A DNA stretch of 64,000 bases from Synechococcus sp. CC9311. Lineage in GTDB: Bacteria > Cyanobacteriota > Cyanobacteriia > PCC-6307 > Cyanobiaceae. Both the position numbers and the translations under genes were made by a program. The notes below the pieces were generated by a model. The model saw only the letters and a program-made list of their open reading frames with translations, had not been told where the DNA came from and did not search any database. The stretch's first letter is position 1. Every line of letters begins with the position of its first letter. The stretch spans positions 2,046,001 through 2,110,000 of the forward strand of contig NC_008319.1 in assembly GCF_000014585.1 (NCBI RefSeq), read 5' to 3'. Of the stretch, positions 1 to 9,226 are shown in pieces.

Positions 1-2
1 AG

Positions 3-1346
3 GTGCCGGCCAAAGCCCTCTGGGGGGCGCAGACCCAACGCTCTCTCCAAAACTTCGCCATTAGCGATGACCGCATTCCTGTTGATCTAATCCATGCCTT
101 AGCGCAAATCAAACAGGCGGCAGCGATCGTGAACGCTCGCCTGGGGGTGTTGGATAACAACCGACGCGACCTGATCGTGAAGGTGGCGGCCGACATTGCC
201 GAGGGTCGTCACGACGATCAGTTCCCCCTAAGGGTTTGGCAAACGGGTAGCGGCACCCAAACAAACATGAATGTCAATGAGGTGATCAGCAACCTGGTGT
301 CGCGAAGCGTGGGAGAACCATTAGGCAGCCATCAGCCGGTACACCCCAACGATCACGTCAACCGCTCGCAGTCAACCAACGACGCCTTCCCAGCAGCGAT
401 CCACATCGCTGCTGCAGCCGGCATTCAATACCGGCTGTTGCCGGAAGTCCAACAACTCAGCGAGGCGTTTGCCACCAAGAGTGAGGCCTGGCAAGACATC
501 GTGAAGATTGGCAGGACCCACCTACAGGATGCGGTGCCGCTGACCCTTGGCCAAGAAGCTTCTGCTTGGCGCGATCAACTCAGCAGTGCCAGGAACCGAA
601 TCGAAACATCGTTGCAGGAGCTATACCCGCTCCCGCTCGGTGGCACCGCGGTTGGAACGGGCCTCAATGCCCCAGAAGGCTTCGCCTACCAAGCAGCGAC
701 TGAACTGGCACGCTTGAGCGGCTTGCCCTTGATCTCGGCTCCGAACAAGTTTGCTGTGATGGCAAGCCATGACGGCCTAGTGAATGCCATGGGCCAGCTG
801 CGACTCCTCGCGGTGAGCTTGCTGAAGATCGCCAACGACCTCCGTCTCCTCGCCTGCGGCCCACGCGCCGGCCTAGCGGAATTGCATTTGCCTGAGAACG
901 AACCAGGCAGTTCGATCATGCCTGGCAAGGTGAACCCCACCCAGTGCGAAGCGATGGCGATGGTTTGCACCCAGGTGATCGGCCTTGATGCAGCCGTTGC
1001 AATGGCCGGGGCTGGCGGCCACCTGCAGATGAATGTCTACAAACCACTGATCGGCTTCAACCTGCTGCAAACGATCACGCTGCTCACCGATGCCTGCCAT
1101 TCCTTCAGGGTGGCAATGGTGGAAGGCATCAAACCCAACCTCAGTCGGATCCAACGCGATGTGGAGCAATCCCTGATGCTCGTTACTCCGCTTGCACCTG
1201 TGATCGGGTACGACAAGGCCAGTGCGATCGCTAAGTATGCCCACGAACAGGGATCAAGCCTGCGCGATGCAGCCCTAGAACTGGGCTACGTGAATGCAAC
1301 GGAATTCGATCGAATTATTGATCCCGCAGCCATGACGAATCCTTGA
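3..1346 (+). CDS. fumC: Fumarate hydratase class II (5'-truncated by window edge)
   Basis: Class II fumarase, which interconverts fumarate and malate in the cytosolic TCA branch. The first visible residues (VPAKALWGAQTQRS) match the position about 15-20 residues into other FumC proteins, so the true start lies left of the window and the GTG at position 3 is an internal codon. The superfamily signature GSSIMPGKVNP is intact near residue 300, and so are the GSGTQTNMNVNEV and RTHLQDAVP segments that build the active site. About 447 of an expected 460-odd residues are present. It ends 5 bp before the stop of the convergent helicase gene, and no terminator hairpin is visible between them. Confidence 0.96.
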   Translation: MPAKALWGAQTQRSLQNFAISDDRIPVDLIHALAQIKQAAAIVNARLGVLDNNRRDLIVKVAADIAEGRHDDQFPLRVWQTGSGTQTNMNVNEVISNLVSRSVGEPLGSHQPVHPNDHVNRSQSTNDAFPAAIHIAAAAGIQYRLLPEVQQLSEAFATKSEAWQDIVKIGRTHLQDAVPLTLGQEASAWRDQLSSARNRIETSLQELYPLPLGGTAVGTGLNAPEGFAYQAATELARLSGLPLISAPNKFAVMASHDGLVNAMGQLRLLAVSLLKIANDLRLLACGPRAGLAELHLPENEPGSSIMPGKVNPTQCEAMAMVCTQVIGLDAAVAMAGAGGHLQMNVYKPLIGFNLLQTITLLTDACHSFRVAMVEGIKPNLSRIQRDVEQSLMLVTPLAPVIGYDKASAIAKYAHEQGSSLRDAALELGYVNATEFDRIIDPAAMTNP

Positions 1347-1351
1347 AGCGG

Positions 1352-4087
1352 TCAGGCAGCCCGTTCAGTCGCGGCATTGAGACCGCTGGATTCGGCAGCC
1401 GCGGCCTTCAGTACCTGGTCAGCCTCCGCGACCGGGAAACGATTAATCGCAATTAAGGCCGCACGGGCGTTTTTGCGCAGCTGCTCACTAATCGCCTCGC
1501 AGTAGGGCACCTGAGCCAGTAAATCCACCGTGCGCCGCATGATCCGCACCACATCTCCTTCATCCAAAGAGGTGTTAGCAATCAGATCATTCCAGGATGT
1601 TCCCTTCGCCCAAGCCTCCACCAAGCCCATCAATTCAGGCTCCCACCAAGCTGGCACCACCACCTTGAAACGCTCCTGAGCCCGCAAAAGCTCCCGACGG
1701 ATACCAGACAAATCATGCAGAGCCTCTTCCGCAAGAGGAGGCGCCGGGAATGCACTCCAAAGATCTGGACGATTGACCTCCGTGCTGATGGCCTCAAACA
1801 CTGCAGCCAGTTCTGCTGGAGGCAACTCATCGAGATGACCACTCATCAGTGCCAGACCAAGCCAGAGCTCGTTGTCACCACGAAGAGCGGCAACGGTGCG
1901 ACCTATCTCCGTTGGTTCCAAGTCATCCAGGCAGCCAAAGTGCCGCAGGATCTCAATGAGAGCTAAAAATATCTCCCAGTGCCGGTTGGAGCGGTGATGG
2001 AGCAATTGCTGGCGCTCACGAATTTCGTGCTGAAGATCTTCCATACGTCGCCGGTGCTTCTTGAGTTGCTTGCGATCTCCCCAGCGATGAGCCGGATGCC
2101 CCTCCAGTTGATCTTCCAATTCCTGAACTAAGCGCACCTGAGACAACACTTCGCCAGCCAAGTCGTACTGAGCTGTGGTCATGTCATGACGACGTGCCAT
2201 GTGAGCCACCGCTAATGCCAAACGGCCACTGTCCTGATCACCATGACGGAGCTCGCCGGAACGGCTGAGATCAGGCGACTTCACGCCATCAACCTGCAAA
2301 CAGCTCAATTCCGCATGCAAACTCACGACCCCCTGACAAGGCAACATCATCCAAACGTTGTCCAGCGTTAAACAAAGCAGCAATGGGAACTGCCCGGGGC
2401 CATCGCATTTCTCCACGATCACGGCCGGCGTTACCCCTCCACGCAGCCGGGGAGATTTAAGGCTTACCAAGGTTCCGACGCTTGCGAACTGGAGGGCGAT
2501 CGTCAGTTCGTGGGCCAGGGTTTCTTCAGCCTGCTGCTGAAGAATCCTGAGCAGACGCCTCTCCTCGCGGAGACGGCCGCGCTGTTTTTCATAGTCCTCA
2601 AAGTCTTCCCACGGCACATCACCTGCCGTGCCTTGCAACTGGGCTAGCTGCATCCGCAACTCACCAAGATGTTCTTCTTCCTCCACCAAATCCAAGCTGG
2701 CGAGGTAGCGGCCAAAGCTGCGCTCCACCAGCTCTCTGGCCTTAGCTAAGTCGTGACGCTGCAACAGGTTGAGAACCATGCCGTAGCTGGGGGTGAATTG
2801 ACTCACCAACGGATCAGAGGGGCTCGTAGCCAACTGAGCCGCCTCACGCACCCCCTCAAATCGACTCTGAACCGTCACCACGTAACCCTGCGTATCTAAG
2901 CCGCGACGGCCCGCGCGACCAGCCATCTGCAGAAATTCACTAGCCATCAAGGGGCGATGCCCCCGTTCCGTGCGCTTCGAGAGCGAGGCGATCACAGTGC
3001 TGCGCGCTGGCATATTGATGCCCGCCGCCAACGTTTCGGTGGCAAACACCACCTTTACCAACCCCTGCTGGAAAAGCTCCTCGATCAGCTCTTTCCAGGC
3101 AGGAAGGACTCCAGCGTGATGGGATGCAATCCCACGCAGCAAAGCATCAGCATGCTGGCCATCGCGAACAGCCTCAGGATTTGCGACGGTGTAAGCCTCC
3201 AGCCGCTCGCGAATGATGGATTGCTCGGCCTCCGTGACCAAACACTGAACTCCAAGGTCACGAACGGCCTTGTCGCAACCACGGCGGCTGAAAATGAAAT
3301 AAATGGCGGGGAGCATCTCCCGTTGTGCCATTTGCGCCACCACAAAGCTGATCGGTGGTGCTTCCGGCTGAGGCGGCCTTGGCGAACGACCTTTACGTTT
3401 ATGCCCTTTTGGAGCACGCCAAACCTTGCAATTGGGATGAATTCCAGTTCCCTGTTCATTCAAAAGTGGATGGAGACCCTTGGCACTACAAAAACTGAAC
3501 TGCAGAGGGACCGGACGAAAATCACTGAGTACCAGACGCGTCGGACCGTGCACCTTCTCGATCCAGTCGGTGAGTTGCCCCGCATTGGCCACGGTGGCGG
3601 ACAACGCCACCAATTGAACTGAAGGTGGACAGTGAATGATCGATTCTTCCCAGACGGTGCCCCGCTGAGAATCATTCATGTAGTGACACTCATCGAGCAC
3701 GACCGACTCAACATCGGCAAGAGGATCGTCATGCTCATCCGCTTCGGCATAGAGCATGTTGCGGAAAATCTCGGTGGTCATCACCACCACTCGAGCCTCG
3801 CGGTTAACGCTCAAGTCACCCGTCATCAAGCCAACATTTTCAGCTCCAAACTGTTCGCGAAAATCGCGCAACTTTTGATTGGATAAGGCCTTGAGCGGTG
3901 TTGTGTAAAACACCTTTTGGCCATGGGCAATCGCCCGATGAATCGCGTACTCGCCTACCAAAGTCTTGCCAGATCCCGTGGGCGCACTCACCACAACGGA
4001 ATGCCCTTGATTCAAGGCATCAATCGATTCCAACTGGAACCCATCCAAAGGGAATGGAAACAGCTGGGAAACATCCGGTGACACCAT
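1352..4087 (-). CDS. Ski2/Mtr4-like DEAD/DEAH-box RNA helicase
   Basis: A superfamily II helicase of 911 residues, expected to unwind RNA with ATP. The Walker A motif APTGSGKT is at residues 35-42, the DECH box at 132-135, motif III (LSAT) near 162, and the QMAGRAGRRG motif VI near residue 395. A long C-terminal region, with a charged coiled-coil-like stretch around residues 480-540 and 670-720, fits the DSHCT architecture of Ski2-like helicases found across cyanobacteria. The ATG start leaves 48 bp to the divergent bioF start, so the two promoters must share or overlap that gap. The precise RNA substrate cannot be read from sequence. Confidence 0.92.
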   Translation of the reverse strand: MVSPDVSQLFPFPLDGFQLESIDALNQGHSVVVSAPTGSGKTLVGEYAIHRAIAHGQKVFYTTPLKALSNQKLRDFREQFGAENVGLMTGDLSVNREARVVVMTTEIFRNMLYAEADEHDDPLADVESVVLDECHYMNDSQRGTVWEESIIHCPPSVQLVALSATVANAGQLTDWIEKVHGPTRLVLSDFRPVPLQFSFCSAKGLHPLLNEQGTGIHPNCKVWRAPKGHKRKGRSPRPPQPEAPPISFVVAQMAQREMLPAIYFIFSRRGCDKAVRDLGVQCLVTEAEQSIIRERLEAYTVANPEAVRDGQHADALLRGIASHHAGVLPAWKELIEELFQQGLVKVVFATETLAAGINMPARSTVIASLSKRTERGHRPLMASEFLQMAGRAGRRGLDTQGYVVTVQSRFEGVREAAQLATSPSDPLVSQFTPSYGMVLNLLQRHDLAKARELVERSFGRYLASLDLVEEEEHLGELRMQLAQLQGTAGDVPWEDFEDYEKQRGRLREERRLLRILQQQAEETLAHELTIALQFASVGTLVSLKSPRLRGGVTPAVIVEKCDGPGQFPLLLCLTLDNVWMMLPCQGVVSLHAELSCLQVDGVKSPDLSRSGELRHGDQDSGRLALAVAHMARRHDMTTAQYDLAGEVLSQVRLVQELEDQLEGHPAHRWGDRKQLKKHRRRMEDLQHEIRERQQLLHHRSNRHWEIFLALIEILRHFGCLDDLEPTEIGRTVAALRGDNELWLGLALMSGHLDELPPAELAAVFEAISTEVNRPDLWSAFPAPPLAEEALHDLSGIRRELLRAQERFKVVVPAWWEPELMGLVEAWAKGTSWNDLIANTSLDEGDVVRIMRRTVDLLAQVPYCEAISEQLRKNARAALIAINRFPVAEADQVLKAAAAESSGLNAATERAA

Positions 4088-4135
4088 CGCTGGATCCTAG
4101 AGATTGCGCGAGCAGGGAGCAGCAAACTGGCCAAC

Positions 4136-5296
4136 ATGAGTAGCCCGTCTCAAGCACGCCGACGTCAGCTCCGCACTTGGAGGCCCAATCCAGATGGATC
4201 AGGGCTTCTTCCGGTCAACGCGACCGATCAAGGAGATGAAACGCCATGTTGCCTTGTGGATTTAGCTAGCAACGATTACCTCAATCTGGCTCGGCACCCA
4301 GAGCTCATTGCGGCAGCGACCGAAGAGATCAACCGAAGCGGCGTGGGAGCCGGTGGGTCCCGGCTGGTGAGCGGCAGCCGCCCGGTGCATGACCAACTCG
4401 AACAACAACTAGCGCACTGGTTAAATCGAGATCGCGTTCTGCTCTACCCGAGCGGCTTTCAAGCCAATCTTGCCGCCGTTCTTGCACTCGCCGACCGCCA
4501 TACACCAGTGCTGGCGGACAGGCTCTGCCATCACTCCTTACTCACAGGAGTGCAAGCCAGTGGGGCGCGCCTTCAGCGCTTTGCCCACAACGACCTTGTC
4601 GATCTCAACCACAAGCTGGAACGCTGCCGGGATCGGCAGCCAGGGCACCAACCGCTGGTGATCACAGAAAGTCTGTTCAGCATGGAGGGAACCAGTCCCA
4701 ACCTGAGTGCCATGGCAGAGCTCTGCTCTAGCCATGAGGCCCGACTCCTAGTCGATGAAGCCCATGCCCTCGGCGTCTTGGGAGATGGAGGACGTGGCCT
4801 CAGCCATGCCCTTCCAAACAAGGCTGTGACCATGCTCAGTGGCACCTTTGGGAAGGCCTTTGGAAGCGGTGGAGCCTTTCTGGCCTGTGATGCAGACCTC
4901 GGGGAAACCCTGCTCCAAACCAGTGGCGCCTTTCGCTACACCACGGCGTTAGCACCACCCCTTGCCGCAGCAGCTCTCGCAGCGTTAAGGCTGATGCAAC
5001 GCCATCCCCATTGGTCGGAAGAGCTCCTAGCAACGAGCCAACAGTGGCGCTCCGCGCTCGCTACTGCTGGATGGACACGTCCAGGCGGGACAGGTCCAAT
5101 TCTTCCTCTTGTCATCGGCTCAGACCAAGCAGCTCTTGATCGACAAAAGACCCTGGAAGCAGAGGGACTTTTGAGCATTGCGATCCGCCCCCCCACCGTT
5201 CCCGAAGGAACGGCCCGACTCCGTTTGGTAGTGCGTCGGCTCCTGCCCGATGGGACATTGGATGCACTACTGCACGCCCTCTCTTTGAGCGCATAG
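4136..5296 (+). CDS. bioF: 8-amino-7-oxononanoate synthase
   Basis: A PLP-dependent alpha-oxoamine synthase that condenses pimeloyl-ACP (or CoA) with L-alanine, the first dedicated step of biotin ring assembly. Visible hallmarks are the DEAHALGVLG segment (Asp207, His210) and the Schiff-base lysine at about residue 240 in SGTFGKAFGS. Length, 386 residues, is normal. It is the first gene of a tight biotin operon and is followed after 9 bp by bioK. The start is an ATG 48 bp from the divergent helicase gene. The assignment is secure from both sequence and the neighbouring bioC, bioD and bioA. Confidence 0.95.
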   Translation: MSSPSQARRRQLRTWRPNPDGSGLLPVNATDQGDETPCCLVDLASNDYLNLARHPELIAAATEEINRSGVGAGGSRLVSGSRPVHDQLEQQLAHWLNRDRVLLYPSGFQANLAAVLALADRHTPVLADRLCHHSLLTGVQASGARLQRFAHNDLVDLNHKLERCRDRQPGHQPLVITESLFSMEGTSPNLSAMAELCSSHEARLLVDEAHALGVLGDGGRGLSHALPNKAVTMLSGTFGKAFGSGGAFLACDADLGETLLQTSGAFRYTTALAPPLAAAALAALRLMQRHPHWSEELLATSQQWRSALATAGWTRPGGTGPILPLVIGSDQAALDRQKTLEAEGLLSIAIRPPTVPEGTARLRLVVRRLLPDGTLDALLHALSLSA

Positions 5297-5305
5297 GTCG
5301 TCCAA

Positions 5306-6031
5306 ATGAAACAGGTCATCGCCATGCATGGCTGGAGCGGAGACAGCCATGCATGGGTGTCCTGGATCCGACATTTCAAGCATCACCATTGGTCTTGGCA
5401 AAGCGGCGAACGTGGTTATGGAAAGCGACAAGAGCACATGCCCTTTTGGCATGACGATCAAGATGCCATTGAGCTGCAACGCCGCGTGGTGATTGCTCAC
5501 TCGCTGGGGCCACATTTGCTCCCGGAGGCCGTCTTGGCTCAAGCCACTGATGTGGTGTTGCTGGCAAGTTTTTCCAGATTTGTGCCGGAAGGGCCCAAAG
5601 GTCGTGCTCTCAAAACCGGTTTAAAGAGCATGCGCCGCTGCCTTGGTAGCGACGCTGAAGCCGAAATGCTCACCACCTTCTTAAAGCGAGCGGCAGCGCC
5701 ATCGTCACCAGACGGCCTCCCAAGCGGCCCCATTCATGAAGGGCTATCGCAAGAGGGCCGTCAACGCTTAACCGACGACTTAGATCAGCTCATCGCAAGC
5801 GCAGAGTTACCGATAGGACTGCAACCATCAACCAAAGTGCTGGTGGTAGAAGCAGAGAAAGACGCCATTGTGGTGCCCGCCGCCCAGCAAGAGCTGCGCG
5901 ATGCAGTTCAGACCCGACTGAAGCATCCAGCAGAGCACTGGTGCCTGCCTGGTAGCGGCCATGCACTGTTGGTGCCAGATTTACTCATGCGCATCCAGCG
6001 ATGGCTTGATCAGCCCCCTGAAAAGCGATGA
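5306..6031 (+). CDS. bioK: Pimeloyl-ACP methyl ester esterase, BioK type
   Basis: An alpha/beta hydrolase of 241 residues lying between bioF and bioC, the position where Synechococcus and Prochlorococcus carry BioK, a functional replacement for E. coli BioH. Its expected job is to cleave the methyl ester of pimeloyl-ACP made by the BioC route. A catalytic triad can be read: Ser66 in AHSLG, Asp186 in EAEKDAIV and His219 in PGSGHALL. The oxyanion-hole region HGWSG is at residues 8-12. The nucleophile elbow has Ala instead of the usual first Gly. Family membership is recognised from context plus triad. The name rests on published BioK work and not on a search done here. Confidence 0.83.
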   Translation: MKQVIAMHGWSGDSHAWVSWIRHFKHHHWSWQSGERGYGKRQEHMPFWHDDQDAIELQRRVVIAHSLGPHLLPEAVLAQATDVVLLASFSRFVPEGPKGRALKTGLKSMRRCLGSDAEAEMLTTFLKRAAAPSSPDGLPSGPIHEGLSQEGRQRLTDDLDQLIASAELPIGLQPSTKVLVVEAEKDAIVVPAAQQELRDAVQTRLKHPAEHWCLPGSGHALLVPDLLMRIQRWLDQPPEKR

Positions 6032-6783
6032 GCAACACCTGGGGGGCGAAGGTTCTACGCAGCTTCGATGGCGCAGCAACCCAATACAACCGGGCAGCGC
6101 GTCTTCAAACAGCCTTGGCCTGGCGACTGGCTGGGCACTGCCAACGACTCCCTATTCCATTGGGGCGATGGCTGGATCTCGGGAGTGGAACGGGATTGCT
6201 GGCCGACGCCATCGAACAACGAAACCCAGGCAGGGTGGTGGAACGCATCGATGGAAGCCCATCCATGCTGGCTCGTAGCTCTCGTCCAGATCACACCCAG
6301 CTGTGGGATTTAAATCAACCCCTTCAATCCTGGGACGTCGCTCCAACGCTGATCGCCTCCAGTTTCTGCCTCCACTGGTTGTCCGATCCAGGAACAACTC
6401 TGAAGCAATGGTTCGAGTGTCTGGCCCCAGGTGGCTGGTTAGTCGTGGCGTTGCCCGTTGAAGGCTGCTTCCCGCAGTGGCACGAAGCGGCCCGTCAAGC
6501 CGCAGTTCCCTGTTCAGCTCTTCGCTTCCCAACAACCGAAGCGTTGATGGACTGTTTGCCAAAGCAACAAATCAGACAACAACAACAGCTCAGCTTCAGT
6601 GAACAAGCCAGCCACATCACAGCTCTCTTGCGACCCATGCGAACCATTGGCGCCGGCACAAGCAAACGCTCAGCTCTCAGCGTGAAGCAATGGCGTCAAC
6701 TCAGCGCCCAGTGGCCTGAGCGTTCAACAGACGGGCAAGTCAGATTGACCTGGTTGATCCAACTCCTGGTGATCGAGCGATGA
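6028..6783 (+). CDS. bioC: Malonyl-ACP O-methyltransferase
   Basis: A class I SAM-dependent methyltransferase that caps malonyl-ACP as a methyl ester, so the fatty-acid elongation cycle can build the pimeloyl chain. The SAM-binding motif I reads LDLGSGTGLLA at residues 49-59, and the post-motif CLAPGGWLVVALP is present. The length of 251 residues is standard. Its ATG overlaps the bioK stop by four bases (ATGA) and its own stop overlaps bioD the same way, indicating translational coupling through the operon. Confidence 0.9.
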   Translation: MSNTWGAKVLRSFDGAATQYNRAARLQTALAWRLAGHCQRLPIPLGRWLDLGSGTGLLADAIEQRNPGRVVERIDGSPSMLARSSRPDHTQLWDLNQPLQSWDVAPTLIASSFCLHWLSDPGTTLKQWFECLAPGGWLVVALPVEGCFPQWHEAARQAAVPCSALRFPTTEALMDCLPKQQIRQQQQLSFSEQASHITALLRPMRTIGAGTSKRSALSVKQWRQLSAQWPERSTDGQVRLTWLIQLLVIER

Positions 6784-7445
6784 ACACGCCTCCCCTTCGA
6801 TTGGTGATTTGCGGAACAGACACCGATGTCGGGAAAACCGTTGTCAGCGCCCTCTTTGTTCAAGGATTAGAGGCCACCTATTGGAAACCGGTCCAAAGCG
6901 GAACCGAAGGTGGTGGTGATCGTCAACGAGTCATCGATCTTCTGGGGCTTCCAAAGCAGAGGTGGCATCGTGAAGCCTATGTATTCCAAGCTCCCGTTTC
7001 TCCGCACTGGGCTGCAGAACGAGAGGGGCAGTGCATTGATCTCAACCAGCTTCAGTTGCCAGCTATCGATGGACCGTTGGTAGTAGAGACCGCTGGAGGC
7101 CTGATGGTGCCACTCACACGCGACTGGCTACAAATCCAACAACTCGAACGGTGGCAGCTTCCCGTGGTGTTGGTAGCCCGCAGTGAACTTGGCACCTTGA
7201 ACCACACGCTTCTCAGCCTGGAAGCACTGAGGAAACGGAGCATTCCGATCCTTGGACTGGTGATCAATGGCCCTCACCATGCCGATAATCCCCGCACTCT
7301 GAACGAACTCGGCGAGGTTCCTTTGCTGTGCGAATTACCACCTCTGGAAGAACTCAATGCCGCGGCTTTGACAAGGCAATGGCATGTTCAGAACGTGAAA
7401 GCTAAGGTCGAAACCGAGATCAATCGTTTCCAGGCTTCGAGATGA
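6780..7445 (+). CDS. bioD: Dethiobiotin synthetase
   Basis: An ATP-dependent enzyme that closes the ureido ring of dethiobiotin from 7,8-diaminopelargonate and CO2. The N-terminus carries the diagnostic P-loop GTDTDVGKTVVSA at residues 12-24, and the ETAGGLMVPL segment matches the substrate-binding region of BioD. Length is 221 residues. It overlaps bioC by four bases upstream and the small 51-aa reading frame by four bases downstream. Confidence 0.93.
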   Translation: MNTPPLRLVICGTDTDVGKTVVSALFVQGLEATYWKPVQSGTEGGGDRQRVIDLLGLPKQRWHREAYVFQAPVSPHWAAEREGQCIDLNQLQLPAIDGPLVVETAGGLMVPLTRDWLQIQQLERWQLPVVLVARSELGTLNHTLLSLEALRKRSIPILGLVINGPHHADNPRTLNELGEVPLLCELPPLEELNAAALTRQWHVQNVKAKVETEINRFQASR

Positions 7446-7597
7446 ATCGCCGTCAAACCGGAGCCGCCGTGGCTGTTGCACTCCTGTGCACAGGCATTTT
7501 GGTGCTGTTTACGGACGTCGAAGTTGGACTTGTGCGCTGGTTTAACTGTGGCCCGATCGCAACTGAATCCGAACAAAACAGCGAAATGTGCCGCTGA
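7442..7597 (+). CDS. 51-residue predicted membrane microprotein inside the biotin operon
   Basis: A short reading frame wedged between bioD and bioA. Its ATG overlaps the bioD stop (ATGA) and its TGA lies inside the first codons of bioA. The peptide begins MNRRQTGA, continues with one hydrophobic span (about residues 8-26, rich in Ala, Val and Leu), and ends in a polar tail with two cysteines (CGPIATESE...MCR). The basic N-terminus followed by a hydrophobic segment suggests a single-pass, N-in orientation or a signal anchor. No family is recognised. The coupled overlaps are the main argument that it is translated. It could instead be a linker with no product. Confidence 0.55.
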   Translation: MNRRQTGAAVAVALLCTGILVLFTDVEVGLVRWFNCGPIATESEQNSEMCR

Positions 7598-8916
7598 GCT
7601 CAGCAGAAACGAATCCATCCACTGGCAGCTGTGACAACGAAGTGCCTCAGAACCACCATCCCCACCTCTGGCCTCCGTTCACCCAGGTCTCCACAACGCC
7701 CCCTTTAGAAAGAGTGCTTCGAGGAGATGGCGCCCTTCTTTACCGCGATGAAGGTCCTCCATTAATCGACGCGATTAGCAGTTGGTGGGTCACCTTGCAT
7801 GGCCATTCCCACCCTCATATCGCCAAAGCAATCGCTCATCAGGCCGAGACCCTTGAGCAAGTTATTTTCGCTGAATTCACCCATCCTCAAGCTGAACGCC
7901 TCGCCAATCGATTAGCCACTAAAACCGGGTTAGAGCGGGTCTTTTTCTCCGACAACGGCTCCACTGCTGTGGAAGTGGCACTCAAAATCGCCATTCAGTG
8001 GTGGCATAACAAGGGAGAACCGAGGCAGCAGATCATCGCCTTCGACGGGGCATATCACGGAGATACGTTTGGAGCGATGGCCGTCGGGGCGCGCAGCCTT
8101 TTCAGCGAACCCTTTGACCCACTGTTATTCCCGGTCGCCCGCATCCCATGGCCAGCAACGTGGTGGGACGACGATCAGGTCGAACAGCACGAACAAACAG
8201 CACTCAACCAGCTTGAAGAAGCTCTCAAGACACCCACTGCTGCTGTCATCCTCGAGCCGCTTGTCCAAGGCGCCGGCGGAATGAGCATGGTGCGCCCCAC
8301 CTTTCTGCAAGAAGTAGAAAAGCGCGTTCGCAACGCTGAAACACTGCTGATCGCCGACGAAGTCCTTACGGGCTTTGGCCGTTGCGGGGATTTTTTAGCA
8401 ACCCAGAGGGCAGGGGTCCAACCTGATCTCGTCGCTTTGTCCAAAGGACTTACCGCAGGATTCCTTCCCATGGGAATCACCATGGCAAGCGGTGCTGTCT
8501 TCGGCGCCTTTGTCGGCCAAGATCCGAGCTTGACGCTCTGGCATGGCCACAGCTTTACTGCCAATCCCCTGGGATGTGCCGCAGCAAACGCCAGTTTGGA
8601 CTTACTCGAAGCTGAACCTGACAAATACCTGGGGTTCGAAGCGAGGCATCGATCGCGCCTAGAGCACTTGGCTCGCCATCCAGGGATCAGGCATGTGCGC
8701 GTCACCGGGACCATCGCAGCCTTTGATCTTGTCGTCACCGACCAAGAGGGCTACCTCAATCCTGCTGGAAAGGTGCTGCGCAAGCTGGCGAGAGAACGGG
8801 GTGTCCTGCTGCGGCCTCTCGGCCAAGTGGTGTACCTACTTCCACCGCTTTGCATCAGCGATGAGCAGCTCGATCACTGTTACTCCGTCATCCAGGAGGC
8901 GATCAACCTTCTGTAA
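7588..8916 (+). CDS. bioA: Adenosylmethionine-8-amino-7-oxononanoate aminotransferase
   Basis: A class III PLP aminotransferase that converts 7-keto-8-aminopelargonate to 7,8-diaminopelargonate using SAM as amino donor. Counted from the GTG at 7588, the SSWWVTLHGHSHP region, Asp257 in IADEVLTGFGR and the PLP lysine at about residue 286 (ALSKGLTAGFLP) are all present. Two GTG starts are possible. The one at 7588 overlaps the microprotein by 10 bases. The one at 7642 leaves an N-terminus that begins close to the HLWPPFT motif where E. coli BioA starts its homology. It is the last gene of the operon. bioB is not in this window. Confidence 0.93.
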   Translation: MPLSSAETNPSTGSCDNEVPQNHHPHLWPPFTQVSTTPPLERVLRGDGALLYRDEGPPLIDAISSWWVTLHGHSHPHIAKAIAHQAETLEQVIFAEFTHPQAERLANRLATKTGLERVFFSDNGSTAVEVALKIAIQWWHNKGEPRQQIIAFDGAYHGDTFGAMAVGARSLFSEPFDPLLFPVARIPWPATWWDDDQVEQHEQTALNQLEEALKTPTAAVILEPLVQGAGGMSMVRPTFLQEVEKRVRNAETLLIADEVLTGFGRCGDFLATQRAGVQPDLVALSKGLTAGFLPMGITMASGAVFGAFVGQDPSLTLWHGHSFTANPLGCAAANASLDLLEAEPDKYLGFEARHRSRLEHLARHPGIRHVRVTGTIAAFDLVVTDQEGYLNPAGKVLRKLARERGVLLRPLGQVVYLLPPLCISDEQLDHCYSVIQEAINLL

Positions 8917-8956
8917 GGGCAAGAAGTCGTGAGCTGTACCGGCACAAACTGAGCCC

Positions 8957-9226
8957 TCAGGGTCCGAGCCGCAGGGCCGCCTCGACGTCAGCGCGGGACA
9001 GTCCATAGGGAAACACGCAGGGACGAGGTGCTTCCTTAGGGCTCCAGATCACAGCGAGATCCGTTTGTTGCAGCCGGATCTCCGCCGTCCATCCCTGTTC
9101 CTCCCAGGTCCAGCCACACGGATCATCGTCTAAACGCTGCGCTCCAAGTTGCTGGAGCCAATGCTCAAGAGCCTGAAGCGAATGCTGATTTAAAGGAGTT
9201 TCGGCTGGAGGCATCGACACCATCAA
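8957..9226 (-). CDS. DUF3143 family small protein
   Basis: An 89-residue protein with a compact alpha/beta look, containing [15 protein letters not shown], a WTWEEQGWTAEI segment, and ending in PYGLSRADVEAALRLGP. These features match the cyanobacterial DUF3143 family, typically found beside a J-domain gene as here. The function is unknown. The start at 9226 (or the in-frame ATG at 9214) lies inside the upstream J-domain gene, an overlap of 50-62 bases, so the pair is probably co-translated. Confidence 0.8.
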   Translation of the reverse strand: MMVSMPPAETPLNQHSLQALEHWLQQLGAQRLDDDPCGWTWEEQGWTAEIRLQQTDLAVIWSPKEAPRPCVFPYGLSRADVEAALRLGP

